DNA of 64,000 bases. Origin: Ricordea florida (lineage: Eukaryota > Cnidaria > Anthozoa > Corallimorpharia > Ricordeidae). A model generated the notes under the pieces. That model did not search any database and was not told where the DNA came from. It was given only the letters and a program-made list of their open reading frames with translations. A program made the translations under genes and the position numbers. The DNA is taken from NCBI GenBank assembly GCA_949710005.1, contig OX453272.1, positions 42,873,157 to 42,937,156 on the forward strand. The letters are read 5' to 3'. Positions 54,001 through 64,000 of this stretch are shown here, piece after piece (position 1 is the first letter of the stretch; each line of letters begins with the position of its first letter).

Positions 54001-57000
54001 CCATTGTTTCTCTCATTCATTAGTACGTCATTAAATCGGCCAGCGACATCCCGCGTCAAACGAAACTGAAGCCCATTTGCTAAAATTAGTTAATCACTTT
54101 ATTCGAAAATTCTTCCAAATTTCCTGTTGTCTTTTTGGAGAATTTTAGAATCACAAAAATAAAGTTTTTAGGTTCGCTATATAGTTAAGTAATTTAAATG
54201 ATTTAGTTAATTTTATCGACAGAGGACGTAAAAAAATTTATTCGCCGACCGTCAAAGCCACGATGAATGAACAGACAGTGCTTTCATGAAATAATGAACG
54301 TTTTTTTTTCATCAACAGAAGTTTAAACCCGTTTGCGGCACTGTTTTTCTCTACTAAGGGAAAAAGCATCATAAAAAGCTCGCATGTTAATTGGTCAAAA
54401 CAATAGTGATTGTATTCGACATATTGCTCTTGGAGGCAACTCCCGTTTTCAGTTCCTTGTCCTTAACTTTCTGATTTGTATTGAAAGCCGTGATTGTCTG
54501 CATAACAACTACTAGGAAAAAAGCCACCGATCCAGGTGAATAACCTTGTCTAAACCGGTGTCTCTTTGAATTCAAAATTTCTCATAGCATGCTGAGAATT
54601 CTCTTGTATTCCGATACAGGGTGAATGATCTGCTCCCCACAGGGAAATTGTCTTAACTACTGATATAGAAACAGCACCCTGATGAAAAATTAACATGTCA
54701 TTGCTTAACGTACATGTGGATACGAAACTGAGTTCCAAGAAGCGTGCTCCACGATTTTAAGAAAATGAAATTGTCCATAATCAAAAGGAATTTTTCAGCG
54801 GACAGTAGATCTCACAAATGCCGAAGTTTTGCTTTCCTCATAATGTCCGGTAGATCCTCTCCCGTTAGGAGATAAACGGAATATTTGTTATCATTTCTTC
54901 TTATCGGGACTATCAATGTCCCAGGAGGACACATTCCTAAGACGAACCCACGCAAGAACCTACTGATAGACATGCAAAAATTGGCCAAATAAAGTTACCC
55001 TAAATATGGTACGCAATTTTATCGCAAGAAGTTTTAATTTTTTTTGTATTTATTTGTTTATTTTCATTTTTCAAGATGTTTGTTCTTTAGTAAATATTTG
55101 TAAGTTCCGACGCAAAACTAGCATAAAGAAGGCAATTGCAGATTTGTGGTACGATTTTCCAAGAACACAGTGAATATTAGATACTCGAGGGGTTCTATTC
55201 AGTGAAGAAGAATTCATCCGCTATGGTCTTTCCAAGAATAAATTCAATGTCTGCATTATCCAAAAAAATGTAAATCAATATAAAGACATGTAATAACAAA
55301 ATGTAGACAGTTCTAAACTGAAATTGATTAAATTAATTTGGAAACTACAGTCTTCTATTGAGTTTAAATCTCTTTTGCCCCACAGTAATGAAACGATGTG
55401 TTAAATTCTTTCATTTGTGCTGAACTTTCGTACCTTTCTCTCGTCAGTGTTTCCATATTCAGTAATACAGTGGCTATCTTCTTTCTGCCTTGTTGAAAGA
55501 TGATATCCGAAACAAATACCGCTTTCAACAGAAAGCGCGTTAATAAAAAAATAACGGTTGAGCGTGAAAGTGGAAATGCAGGAGGAAAACTATAAAACTA
55601 GTGTTTTTTCCCGTTTGATTAGTAGATGATCTCACGGTCAAGGCCACGAATTTTTAGTCTTGGCATCGACATATAAATATGACTTTGGGGAAAACTTAGT
55701 TTACTATTTAGAAAGACGGCATGTTATCACTTAAATGTGCTTGAAAATGCCTCAAGCCGAATTCTCTATTAATAATTGAATTTTGTCCCTGCAAGGTGAA
55801 ATTTGCTTGACGCAGATGGGGCGCGTTAGCCGGTGATCGCTTTTAAAAGAAAATGAGGAAAAGCCGTTTCAAAGCCCTTACTTGATCCGCGAGCTTTTTG
55901 TTCACAGGAAAAGTTCAGAAGTTGAAAAGCGAATAATTTCCTGGGGCTTTTCGTCCTTAATTACGAGCTGTTTTACTTTCTTTCCAGCTAATGAACTTAT
56001 TGAAACTTATTGATTTGTGTTTCCTGGGCGAGGAACATTTTCCATACGCTTTTCAGAGGTGCTTAAAATTTGTATTCATTAGTTTATTCGGTATGTCGGT
56101 AAGGAAAAGAGAACGTTTATTTGAGAAGCAAAGAGGAACAGTTGAGAAAGCGGATAGCCCGCAAATTTTCGCGTTTTATTTGCCGGAAGTTTGTAACTGA
56201 AAGAGTTTGCGTATTCAAAGTGAACAAAAAAACTACTAAAATATCTTGTAAATTTTACGAATTACATGCCACAAGTTGGTTCACATTAAGAGAAACTCAC
56301 TCGAATATGTTTCTTGTTCTCTAAAAGCGTAATGAGGTTGTCGAGTTAAAGAGTTCTGGTAGGAAATTTGTTACTCGGTGAGATAATGTTTCAGTCATAT
56401 TTACAGTTCACCGATACGGAGTGGAAAATTCGAGTAACGAAAAAGCAAATTAACTAGTAAATAGAAAAAAAAATGAAAATTGGTTTGTCTAGTCAAATGT
56501 GAAGTGAGATGGATGGTAGTATAGACGCGGCGCATGCTTTAAATTCTTCGAAAAGAAATTCCGCAGATTAAAATGAATAGCTTTCATTGAAAACGCACAA
56601 GCCAAAAATGACTTTTAGATGACTTCTAAGTCGTACCAGCGACAACTGTGTGAAAGAGTTAAAAGTTTGCCTTGAAAATCAATCATTTTTTTTATTCCAA
56701 AATCGGAAAAGTCTTTAAAAGTAATTCCATTAGACTGGCTCGTTTTGCCGTTCGCGCGCGGACAAAAGAATCAGGCCGTTCGTTACGATGTAATGCTTGC
56801 GCAAAATTGATTTTATCTAAGAGGTGAGCGAGAAACAAAAGCTTCGTCAAGAAGCTCAGTTCACGATGATGTTACCAATTTTCGGCTTAAAACTTTAAAG
56901 GTAAGTGAAAAATGCTTCGCATTAATCAGTTTGTGCATCCGGCTTACAAGAAGTTCCCTTGGCAAGCTGATGCGTCGAGTTTTGTATCTGCAATCATCTA

Positions 57001-57912
57001 ATCACATAGTACCAAGGTGACATAACGAATTTTCGAGGTCTTTGTGAGTGTGAGGAATCTTGAAGCGCTTTTTCTTTTTCCGAAGAGGTGAAATAAAGTC
57101 AAATTGAATTTTTTTTTTGAAAAGCGAGTAATCCTTAACGGTCCGTGCTTCTTGAACGAGAGGGTGTTAATCTGAGAAATGTAAATATTTGAATTAAATA
57201 ACCATGTTGAAAATTCATATCTATAGTCGTGTTTACATTCTTAATGAATAAGACTAACAACGAGGGAAACAAAACGTTTCGGAATTAAGACAGACAAGGA
57301 CTTACTGAAGAATGATGCTGCAGGGACATATTTTTCCGGCAGTGGAACGCATTCGGCTCGCAATGCAATCACGAACCAGCTACGAGATTTAGAGGACCAA
57401 ATCTACACTTATAAACTCTTAATCAGGGGCCAGATACAACGCCCCAAAGCAATTAAGCAACGAAAATGGATTGTCCTACCATCTTTGTTCATGGTGACTT
57501 CAAAACACTTTTTCAAGCGGCATGAGCGACACTGGTTTCGATGTATTTTATCAACAGGGCAGTTTCCTTTCCCATTTGTTGCTCTGCATGTGTAAGACCG
57601 GTTCCTTCGTATGCTTCTTTTAAAGAAACCACTGCACCCGTCACACGCGTAAATTCCATAATGCTTTCCAGAGGAACGGTCACCACAAACTTTACAGGGA
57701 ATATCTAGAAGGCGACCTGCTCGAGAAGGAATAAAAAAATGGAAGGTTCGGGAAGGAGGTCACGTTGGAGTACTTAAAAATCAAAGCGATATCGAAAATA
57801 AATTGAAACTTCTACCGTTAGGTTTCGATTTGTCAGCCTTGTCGGCTTCCATATCACTAAGTTGAGGATCACCGTTCATCGTCAGTAAACTGAACTGTTC
57901 CGCCTTCCACAT
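44847..57912 (-). CDS. NR2E1: Nuclear receptor NR2E1 / tailless (TLX) orthologue, spliced
   Basis: Five exons join in phase to 392 codons including the stop, about 391 residues (human TLX is 385). The DNA-binding domain has both zinc fingers: CKVCGD...[16 protein letters not shown] with the TLX-type P-box, and a second finger with [11 protein letters not shown] and CRLKKC. The linker [10 protein letters not shown] is typical of the family. The ligand-binding domain has the signature [28 protein letters not shown] and a C-terminal [20 protein letters not shown] with an activation helix region ending [13 protein letters not shown] is a nuclear transcription factor, mostly a repressor, of neural precursors and sensory cells. 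A PNR-like (NR2E3) or other NR2E identity is possible, but the overall match is best to NR2E1. The start is uncertain within about 25 codons. Confidence 0.9.
45765..46011 (-). CDS. NR2E1: NR2E1 exon 4 (ligand-binding domain)
   Basis: It has 247 nt between CTTACAG| and |GTAAGTATG. It encodes [20 protein letters not shown] and [16 protein letters not shown]. Confidence 0.9.
46614..46966 (-). CDS. NR2E1: NR2E1 exon 3 (hinge and start of ligand-binding domain)
   Basis: It has 353 nt between CCTTCAG| and |GTGTGATTC. It opens with [16 protein letters not shown] and ends [16 protein letters not shown] followed by LPFRDQ. Confidence 0.9.
47927..48024. mobile_element. Palindromic MITE, about 98 bp
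   Basis: GTCCAATTCGGTCTGTAATC at the left pairs with GATTACAGACCGAATTGGAC at the right. The centre includes GGTCGTCCGATTT. Confidence 0.7.
48434..49361. mobile_element. Harbinger-like element of 0.9 kb with TTA duplication
   Basis: GGCCCCCGTCCACACGTATC at the left and its near complement at the right are flanked by TTA on both sides. Subterminal repeats of GGATTCAAA and TTTGCGGATTC fill both ends. The TAAATAAATAA run and the following block at 49211-49315 interrupt the right end and may be a separate insertion. The middle is non-coding. Confidence 0.6.
49211..49245 (+). repeat. (AAAT)n microsatellite
   Basis: A run of AAATA units next to a CTTTATTTAACCAGGGAA block. Confidence 0.75.
50041..50452. 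mobile_element. 412-bp foldback element with 85-bp arms and an ATG frame
   Basis: ACTGCGATTTTCATAATTCT through CAACCGCCAACTGGCGTC pairs almost perfectly with the right arm. An ATG at 50171 (ATGCCACGTAAGTTCG) opens a 68-codon frame and overlaps a GTAAGT donor. No family was recognised for the frame. Confidence 0.65.
50575..50872 (+). repeat. 62-bp minisatellite, about 4.8 units
   Basis: The units contain GATCTCATGTATATACCCAC, CACGAGTCCCATTGTACG and GTTTCCCTTTACAG. Starts are at about 50581, 50643, 50704, 50766 and 50828. A partial unit in the opposite orientation follows at 50909-50950. The same unit occurs in reverse at 63671-63862. Confidence 0.85.
57480..57716 (-). CDS. NR2E1: NR2E1 exon 2 (DNA-binding domain)
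   Basis: It has 237 nt between CTCGAGCAG| and |GTAGGA. It encodes [20 protein letters not shown] through [14 protein letters not shown] to [11 protein letters not shown]. All eight zinc-binding cysteines are present. Confidence 0.95.
57816..57912 (-). CDS. NR2E1: NR2E1 exon 1 (coding)
   Basis: It runs from the first ATG ([20 protein letters not shown]) to a GTAGAAG donor, leaving one G of a glycine codon. Two later in-frame ATGs exist. GATCGAG|gtaagg lies just upstream and could be the donor of a 5' exon, so an alternative start is possible. Confidence 0.65.
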
Positions 57913-60900
57913 CCGATTTGCCTTACCTCGATCAGATGCCGCTTTAGGAAAATCATATTTGCCTTTACCTAGAGGTCTGATTAATGACAAATGTCAGGAA
58001 GCCTTAGTTAAACCTCTTCTCTGATTGGTCAACACGGGCCATTACTGTTTCATTTTCTATATTTTCGCGAAACAACGAACAATTTGTTGATCGCGTCTGA
58101 TTCGCGCAGATATTTGCGTACATTGTGATTCGGTGATTACCGAAAAGTGTGAGACAAACTTTCCAAGTCTTATACAGCCATATTTTGTGTGAAAATTCTT
58201 CAAAATTCATGAAACACTGATGTATTGCTGCAACAAAATACAAAATTCTCCTCTTACCTCCAACTTTTGGTACAAATTGCATTTTTATAGCTCACAGACA
58301 CTTAACTTTAACATGACTTTGCAAACATAGTCTTTGATGTATTGATAAAATATTTAAAAGACCGAGACAAACTGAATAATTTAAAAAATATCACCCCGAA
58401 AAATATCAATTTTTTAATCATCTGAAAATACTAAATCAAAGATACACAGTGGGTAAAATCTCGGTTTTTATTTTCTCGAAGTGTGGCCACAAAATTCTGG
58501 CAAAAATGGACGAAACTCGACCGAAGGGGTCAGCCACAAATGATTGACTCTTGTAAGCTTTAGTGTTAAAAAGCAAGCCAAGGTAAAAGAGAAGAAACCG
58601 GTTTTCCAGAATCAGTGGGATTTAGAAGAATGAACCAATTTCAAAGGGTAGTGGTACTTTGGTTCAAACAGCCAATCAGCGTCAAGCTCTGCGTCTTTGC
58701 GAAACGTGGGACTACAAAAAAATAGAAAATAGGTGGCAGTAGGGTACGCATTAATGGCTTTTTCATTTTAGTTTTTTCTTCTCCTTTCAACACAGCTGTC
58801 AATAAAACAAAATCGTTTGATGTCACCTGTCTTTGTCACTGCCAGCCACCTGTCTTGATCAGCGTAATAGTCTTTGGCAAACACTGGGTTTTCCTTGTTA
58901 GCAGATTTTGCTATTTTCAGAACGAAGATAACTCTTTCCGTTTAGAAAAACAACCACTGATACAAACTTATATTGGCATCTTCTGTCTTCATGGGCAAAA
59001 TGCAAATCTAGTTACAATTTTCCATTCTTGTTGAAAGCGCTATGCTCAAAATTAAATCGTTTATAGCTTCTATTGTCGAATTCAAAGCAATTAGCGATAC
59101 CAAATAATTCCAAGCGTGGTTCTAATTATCACTTAAGCAGACGGCAAGCAAAACCGAGCAAAAAGTTGTAAATTGAATCACAATCACCCAATGTAAATGC
59201 AATGCAAACGGACGTTATTGTAGCTCTAAAAGACTCTTGTTTCTGCCATTTTGTTTGCATTTTTTGACTCTTAAAAGAGGTGAAAATTTGACCACTTTAT
59301 CGGCAATGTCAGCCAAGATCGTGTTTTCGCGCATTTCACTTCGCGCCAGTGCGACAAATGATATATGAAAACTGGCAAACAACAAATGATTTATTTCATT
59401 AGCAGGAATGGTTCAGCATGCAATACCTCTACTGATCAACATTTCTTTATAACTTTCTCGGCCAACCAATAAACTTATATTTCTGGAAAAAACTTGCTGT
59501 TTCCAAGCAAAAATAAATGAAATCGCGGGCGCCAACAACGGGATATTCTCGGTCAAGTCATCTCAAAGCATTTCCATCACGAATGAGGTTTGCCTTCGGG
59601 CTTTCTTTGCCATTTGCATTTTCCCGTCCATTCCTCAAAGAAATTTAAGTCGTGCGACTCTAAATTTCTCGTTGATTTATGTAATAAATTTAAAGAACGT
59701 CAACGAAACTTGGGTGTTCTTTCTTCTTTAAATTATTTTTGCCGATCCTTTGCTTCAGGTTTCTTTCTTAACATAGCTAGCAGGCGTTGTTAACTCAAAT
59801 TTGTCTCGATGAATACATAGGAAAAAAAATTCATCAACTGAATTGTTGAAGACCATAAAGCATTCGAACAAATTAGAAATGTTAATTTTGTTGTAAATAC
59901 CTGTTGGATCGGCCTCTGCATTCACGAATTTGTAAATATGCTTTTTTCAGTGACATTGTAGGATTCGGAGGTATTCAACTCTTGTCGAATTAAGACTTTG
60001 CTTTTTCCGAATTCGAAAAAGACCTCGCGAGATACACTTGACTTTTATTAATGCCAATATTAGAAGGGTGACTTTGTCTGGCAGCTATAAGTCTGAAATA
60101 CCCCGGTTTGCGGCGCTCTTGTTGCTTTTATAGCTTCAAAACATTTGATTTCACTCAGTCGGCTCAAAAATCTGTAAACACAGGAAAGAACTTTCAAGGG
60201 TAAAAAGTACGCTATTTGCCTTATTTGCAATTTTTGATCAAAGATTAAATAAAGAGAGTCAATAGCGCTATTAGAATGTTTATAGCTTGCACAGTCAGTC
60301 ATCTACATGCGTTCCAATTGGTGAACATTTCTAATGTTTCCTGTGTTTTTTGTGCCGCTCTTTGTTCTGTCCATAGTTTGATTCATCACTGGTAGTTTTC
60401 AGGATTGAGTTCTTGGAGACCACATTTAGGTCCAGCCACATTTTTATATGAGGAAGTAAAAGTAGAGAAGAATATTGTAGAAATTTGAAATGCATAAGAG
60501 GCATTAAAGCGAATTTCACACATTCTGAATTAGCGCATTCCACACTAATTGACAACTTAAATCTGTACAATATTTCAAATATCCCTTTTTCCTGGCGAGC
60601 TAAATGTATTTGAAAGGTCGTTTGGCTTAAAAATCTAAACCTTCCTTCAATTTTTACGATTTTAACCCTTGGGGCAAAAATGTATTTTTCTTATGGACGA
60701 GAAAATTGCGAAAGGATGCGCCTTCGTTTTATTCCCCCGGACACTTTCCTTATATGGAACGGATACATTTAATCTAATTGATCGTAAAATTTTTACTCTT
60801 TTGATTACAAGAAGGTCAGTATTGTTTTTAAACTTCTTTTTTCAATTAAGCTTCGAGTTACAGGAAGTTTAATACAATTAATACTCTCCATAAACTGGAG

Positions 60901-61562
60901 AAAGTGCACTGTTTAAAATCTTTTAAGTTACAGCCAGTTAATTAAAATGTCATGTGAATCATTTTATGGACTTTTTTACCTTGAACTTTATTCACCTGGA
61001 AGTCAAATTGTTTCCTAAATTGCGAAATAACTGTAGCCGATACAAATTTCAAATGAACACGAAAATTCGCCCAACGCGAAGCTCAGGTAATCATTTATAG
61101 ATTACCATAGAAAAAAAGAGTTTTCACTCGACGAAAAAGTTGCTTACAAGGTGGACCGTGCAAGTAAACCAAACATTTTGTTGAGCCACGCACATCAGAC
61201 AATATTTTCGTACCTTTGGGGTGTTTTTTTCGAACATGTTCCGACAGCCACCCGTTATTTTATATTGAATATTGCAACATTCTAAGGTATTAAAAAATGA
61301 TGAAATACAAACTAACTTTCAACTTTATTGTTTTTCAAGAGAGTGTTTAGGGACACTCCCAGTCCAGCCCTTAGGAGAGGAAAACTTCAGAAAAGTTGTT
61401 TTGGGAAATAACTCTCTGTTTTCCGAGAGGTTGGCATGCCTCATTGTGATACCCATGGATGCTCATGGCGTACCGACTAGGCGCCGACTCTTGCTTCTAA
61501 ATTCCGCCTGTATAATTCATATTTAGAGAACCATACATATTCAAGAGCAGCGAGCGGACAAA
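57913..61562. other. Upstream flank of NR2E1, nothing recognised
   Basis: AT-rich sequence with short frames only (for example 58004-58282 and 60060-60302). The NR2E1 promoter is presumably within the first part, but no element could be assigned. Confidence 0.35.
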
Positions 61563-61823
61563 CAGTCCTGGTAACGAGTTAACCTGAATGCTGGCCTGCG
61601 GCTGTTTTGAGGGACGCGCCCTTATTTGAAAAAGATGTCCACTCTATCACCACTGTTGGTAGACAAACAAGAACGAAAAATCCAACCTTAATGAGGAAGA
61701 TATTCCAGGAGCCAAAATCCCTAAAACCAGCGGAACACTGCAAAGTTTCAGTTTTAAAACGATGGTTGTCTTGTAGAGGAGCTAAAGTTACCGGAGGGAG
61801 AAAAGATCTAGTCACAAGGTAAA
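61563..61823 (+). pseudogene. SAP-domain exon of a SAP/SWIM-type gene
   Basis: The frame ends [20 protein letters not shown] then DLVTR and runs into ACAAG|gtaaat. The L-K-x-W-L-x-x-R-G-x-x-x-x-G-x-K-x-x-L-V pattern is the SAP DNA-binding motif. In cnidarians SAP often starts proteins that also carry a SWIM finger and a YqaJ exonuclease domain. A SWIM remnant follows 350 bp downstream, consistent with one broken gene. Confidence 0.55.
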
Positions 61824-62190
61824 TTTACCGTTTCGCGTGCTACAGCAGTCGATTAAGTCCTTAGAAGATTTCCGAGACTCCGCGGTTTAGGAATTGTACA
61901 TGTGAAACATTTCTATGCTAAATTTTCTATCTTAATGAAAATCACTATTACTGCATGTTAGGGTAAATGATGATATCATCAATGGAATGGATAAGATGTT
62001 GTCGACAATGATGGTGGAGTAAATATAGCTAAGAAAAGAAAAAAAATTAGAAGCCATTGAAGTGGTCGATACAGAAGTAAATTAAAACTTCCCGGCCTTG
62101 CGATAGTTTTTAGTGTGGTATAGCTATACTGCCAAGAATATCGTTTAGCCACATTTGGAAATATTTTATTGAAGAAGTGGAACTAAGAAA

Positions 62191-62627
62191 TTGGCAATAG
62201 AAAGACCAATTGCAAAAGGTTACAATTTTTATAAATCTGGGCACGTTCGACAATTTTTAATTTCAAAAAAGGAAGAAAACAAATTGTTCGTTAAAAGCCA
62301 CGTCCTTCCATCAATGAAAAAGGGAAATTTGCGCATAGTAGAATTTGTACTTTATCCAAGTGGAGATACTGCTAAGGTTGTTGTGGCTGCCTGGCTGGCG
62401 TTGATGCCCGTTGTAACCACCTGGCTGCAACCCTATATATTGCAATAGAAGATCAATGGAACGATGTTCCATGAGATACAAATTAAATAGTGTTGCGAGT
62501 CAGCTACCAGGCAGAGTACCTTGCAACTCCCAACCAATGCCAATGGAATTTACCTATAGAAAGGAAACCTGAATACAAAACCTGTCCAGTCACTAGAATT
62601 TCAAAAACGCGAGTATAGCAAAAAGGA
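62191..62627 (+). pseudogene. SWIM zinc-finger pseudogene fragment
   Basis: The first frame reads YKSGHVRQFLISKKEENKLF and VKSHVLPSMKKGNLR. After a frameshift near 62375, a neighbouring frame gives CGCLAGVDARCNHLAATLY, the C-x-C...C-x-H of a SWIM finger. A later segment (QCQWNLPIERKPEYKTCPV) is also typical of this family and ends at a TAG at 62625. At least two frame changes make it non-functional. The YqaJ domain expected downstream was not recognised. Confidence 0.6.
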
Positions 62628-63346
62628 GAAGGAACACTCTCCCAGGGGTCAAAATGATGATAGAGCTCTTCATCAAAAGATACTCTTCGTTAGTGAGTTA
62701 AAGCACTTTTACGATCAAGTAAAAACGGTCGAGCTGGCGACTGGCCGGTAAAATAATAGGTCTAAATTTTATCTTACCTCATAGTCTTCCAAAGAGTAAC
62801 GAACAAGAGCCAGCAACACAGCATCCTGACAATACTAACTAAACGTTTTACCAAAAAAAGAGGGTAGTTTCACGGGACAAGGTTCATTCAATGTCATGTA
62901 ATGAAATATCCTCCAAAGCAGAGCGGGTAAAGCAAAGGCTGTTCAATTCAGTGAACCAAAGAGAAGAAATGTAGAAAAAGTAAGCGGGATTTTGTGGTAC
63001 AACGTTCGAACTTGCTGAAGTTCCCTCGAAGACTTTCCAGGATCTTCATCTCTGAACCGAAGAAGCAAGTTTGAAAAGAACGTATAACGACTGACGCTGC
63101 TTACCTTAACTCTTGGACTGAAAGGGACTCTACTTGAGCCTGCGTATTCTGATTCGGTAAGGGCTTGTTGGCAGCCTTTGGTGAATGTATGTTGTGAACA
63201 GTTACTATGCCTTTGCGTTCTGAGATTCTACTTCTAAGGTTTGTAATACTTCTCCTAGTCCAAGCAACTTACCTATAACGTTGCTTTGTGCAGCGAAGAG
63301 AATCGATCGAAGCAGCTCAATTCCAGATGGGAGCATCGTCTTTAAA

Positions 63347-63349
<3 letters not shown>
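62628..63349. other. No supported gene
   Basis: Two minus-strand segments end in GTAAGC and GTAAGT donors (near 63103 and 63273), but no acceptors, partners or domains support them. Confidence 0.3.
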
Positions 63350-63396
<47 letters not shown>

Positions 63397-63402
63397 TATT
63401 AT
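63350..63402 (+). repeat. (ATT)n microsatellite
   Basis: A near-pure ATT run of about 50 bp, which also creates artefactual poly-Leu and poly-Asn frames. Confidence 0.9.
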
Positions 63403-63476
63403 AGTACCGAAGACCAAGGTCTTGAGGTCGTTATCCGTGAACTCTTGTTTCCTGATGACGCTGCTCTTGCGTCGTA
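63403..63476 (+). mobile_element. Short LINE reverse transcriptase remnant
   Basis: EVVIRELLFPDDAALASYR corresponds to the FADD-box segment of LINE reverse transcriptase, compare LLFADDAAL at 20.7 kb on the other strand. Catalytic FADD is altered to FPDD. It is cut on both sides by repeats. Confidence 0.6.
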
Positions 63477-63479
63477 CAG

Positions 63480-63670
63480 GGGGCTGGGGAATTTTCAGCT
63501 TGCACGAATTTTTTTTTTCGCTTACTGCTTGTGCTACAGCAGTCGATTAAGCTTTTTTCATCAGGTGAACCCCTCTGCACGAATTTTTTTTCTACGTGTG
63601 AAAAGTCACAATTGGACCTTCCTTCTGCATGAATTTTTTTTTCTTGGCATTTTCCCTTGCATGATTTTTT
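63480..63670 (+). repeat. Relative of the T-rich MITE interior
   Basis: It shares GGGGAATTTTCAGCTTGCAC, CAGGTGAACC, TCTGCACGA and CACAATTGGACCTTCCTTCT with the interior of 3127-3423, but has no inverted termini. TGTGCTACAGCAGTCGATTA inside it is also found at 61839-61858. Confidence 0.65.
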
Positions 63671-63862
63671 TCCTGTAAAGGAAAACAATTACATACAATG
63701 GGACTCGTGGTGGGTATATACATGAGATCTCTGCCTGTAAAGAGAAACAATTACATACAATGGGACTCGTGGTGGATATATACATGAGATCTCTGCCTGT
63801 AAAGGGAAACAATTACATAATACAATGGGACTCGTGGTGGGTATATATATGAGATCTCAGCC
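63671..63862 (-). repeat. 62-bp minisatellite, about three units, reverse orientation
   Basis: Units of CTGTAAAGGGAAACAATTAC, then CAATGGGACTCGTGGTGG and TATATACATGAGATCTCTGC. They are the complement of the units at 50575-50872. Confidence 0.85.
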
Positions 63863-64000
63863 GAGAAAACTTTGCATATCGTTCACATGGTACAGCTTCG
63901 AGCAGAAGGAGAGCGTTGACGCATCTTGCTGATACATTTCATAATTTCAATTTCCTAAAAAGATAAAATGCCACAAACGCTATTTAGCGGAATTCAACCA

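Larger units (their letters stand above)
46967..57479 (-). other. NR2E1: NR2E1 intron 2, 10.5 kb
   Basis: This large intron lies between the DNA-binding-domain exon and exon 3. It contains MITEs (47927-48024, 48431-49362, 50041-50452) and a minisatellite (50575-50872). No further coding exon was recognised between about 51.0 and 57.4 kb, which is AT-rich with many short unsupported frames. Confidence 0.7.

Noticed and set aside
62960-63190. Possible minus-strand exon ending at a GTAAGC donor
   Set aside because: Two frames are open, neither has a recognisable domain, and no acceptor was found.
63274-63340. Possible minus-strand exon with a GTAAGT donor beside the (ATT)n tract
   Set aside because: There is no acceptor apart from microsatellite-derived sequence, no domain and no partner exon.
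1-64000. CRISPR arrays, bacterial operons or ribosome binding sites
   Set aside because: The sequence is eukaryotic with introns. No regularly spaced direct repeats of CRISPR type were seen.

Overview
The window looks like AT-rich nuclear DNA from a cnidarian, most likely an anthozoan such as a stony coral. That is inferred from two intron-bearing metazoan genes, the mix of retroelements (DIRS, Penelope-like, CR1/L2-like LINE) and a dense load of foldback MITEs, many carrying a CCAAT-box motif. No species can be fixed from sequence alone.

Host genes. Three genes are supported, all on the minus strand. (1) At 1-1112, the first two exons of an unrecognised gene that runs off the left edge. (2) At about 25.8-35.6 kb, MEAF6/Eaf6, a small subunit of MYST histone acetyltransferase complexes. 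Its four 5' exons are clear; the 3' end needs a predicted 17-nt microexon and has alternative ends. (3) At 44.8-57.9 kb, a nuclear receptor of the NR2E1/tailless (TLX) type. Its five exons join in phase to about 391 residues, and a 10.5 kb first intron separates the zinc-finger exon from the rest.

Mobile DNA. The largest object is a 13.4 kb element at 7158-20539. It has an exact 6-bp target duplication (CCTGAG), AG/CT termini and near-identical inverted arms of about 1.85 kb. Both arms carry the same two small genes, one for a tandem GRF-like zinc-finger protein. Inside lies a second inverted repeat (14.59-18.55 kb) with 1.6 kb arms around a 0.74 kb core. Its ends resemble Polinton/Maverick elements, but no polymerase, integrase or capsid gene was seen. 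A 950-bp DNA transposon is inserted in the left arm only. To its right are a LINE fragment, a Penelope-like GIY-YIG remnant with a hammerhead-like motif, and a MITE cluster (22.6-25.5 kb). A nearly full-length but decayed DIRS1-like element, with its internal complementary region intact, fills 37.3-42.0 kb between MEAF6 and NR2E1. A SAP/SWIM pseudogene lies at 61.6-62.6 kb.

Smaller features include two tRNA-derived SINE families, a 5S-rRNA-like sequence in a MEAF6 intron, a 62-bp minisatellite at two sites in opposite orientation (50.6 and 63.7 kb), and several non-autonomous elements carrying an ATG exon followed by a splice donor. All assignments were made by reading translations and repeats by eye; no database search was run.
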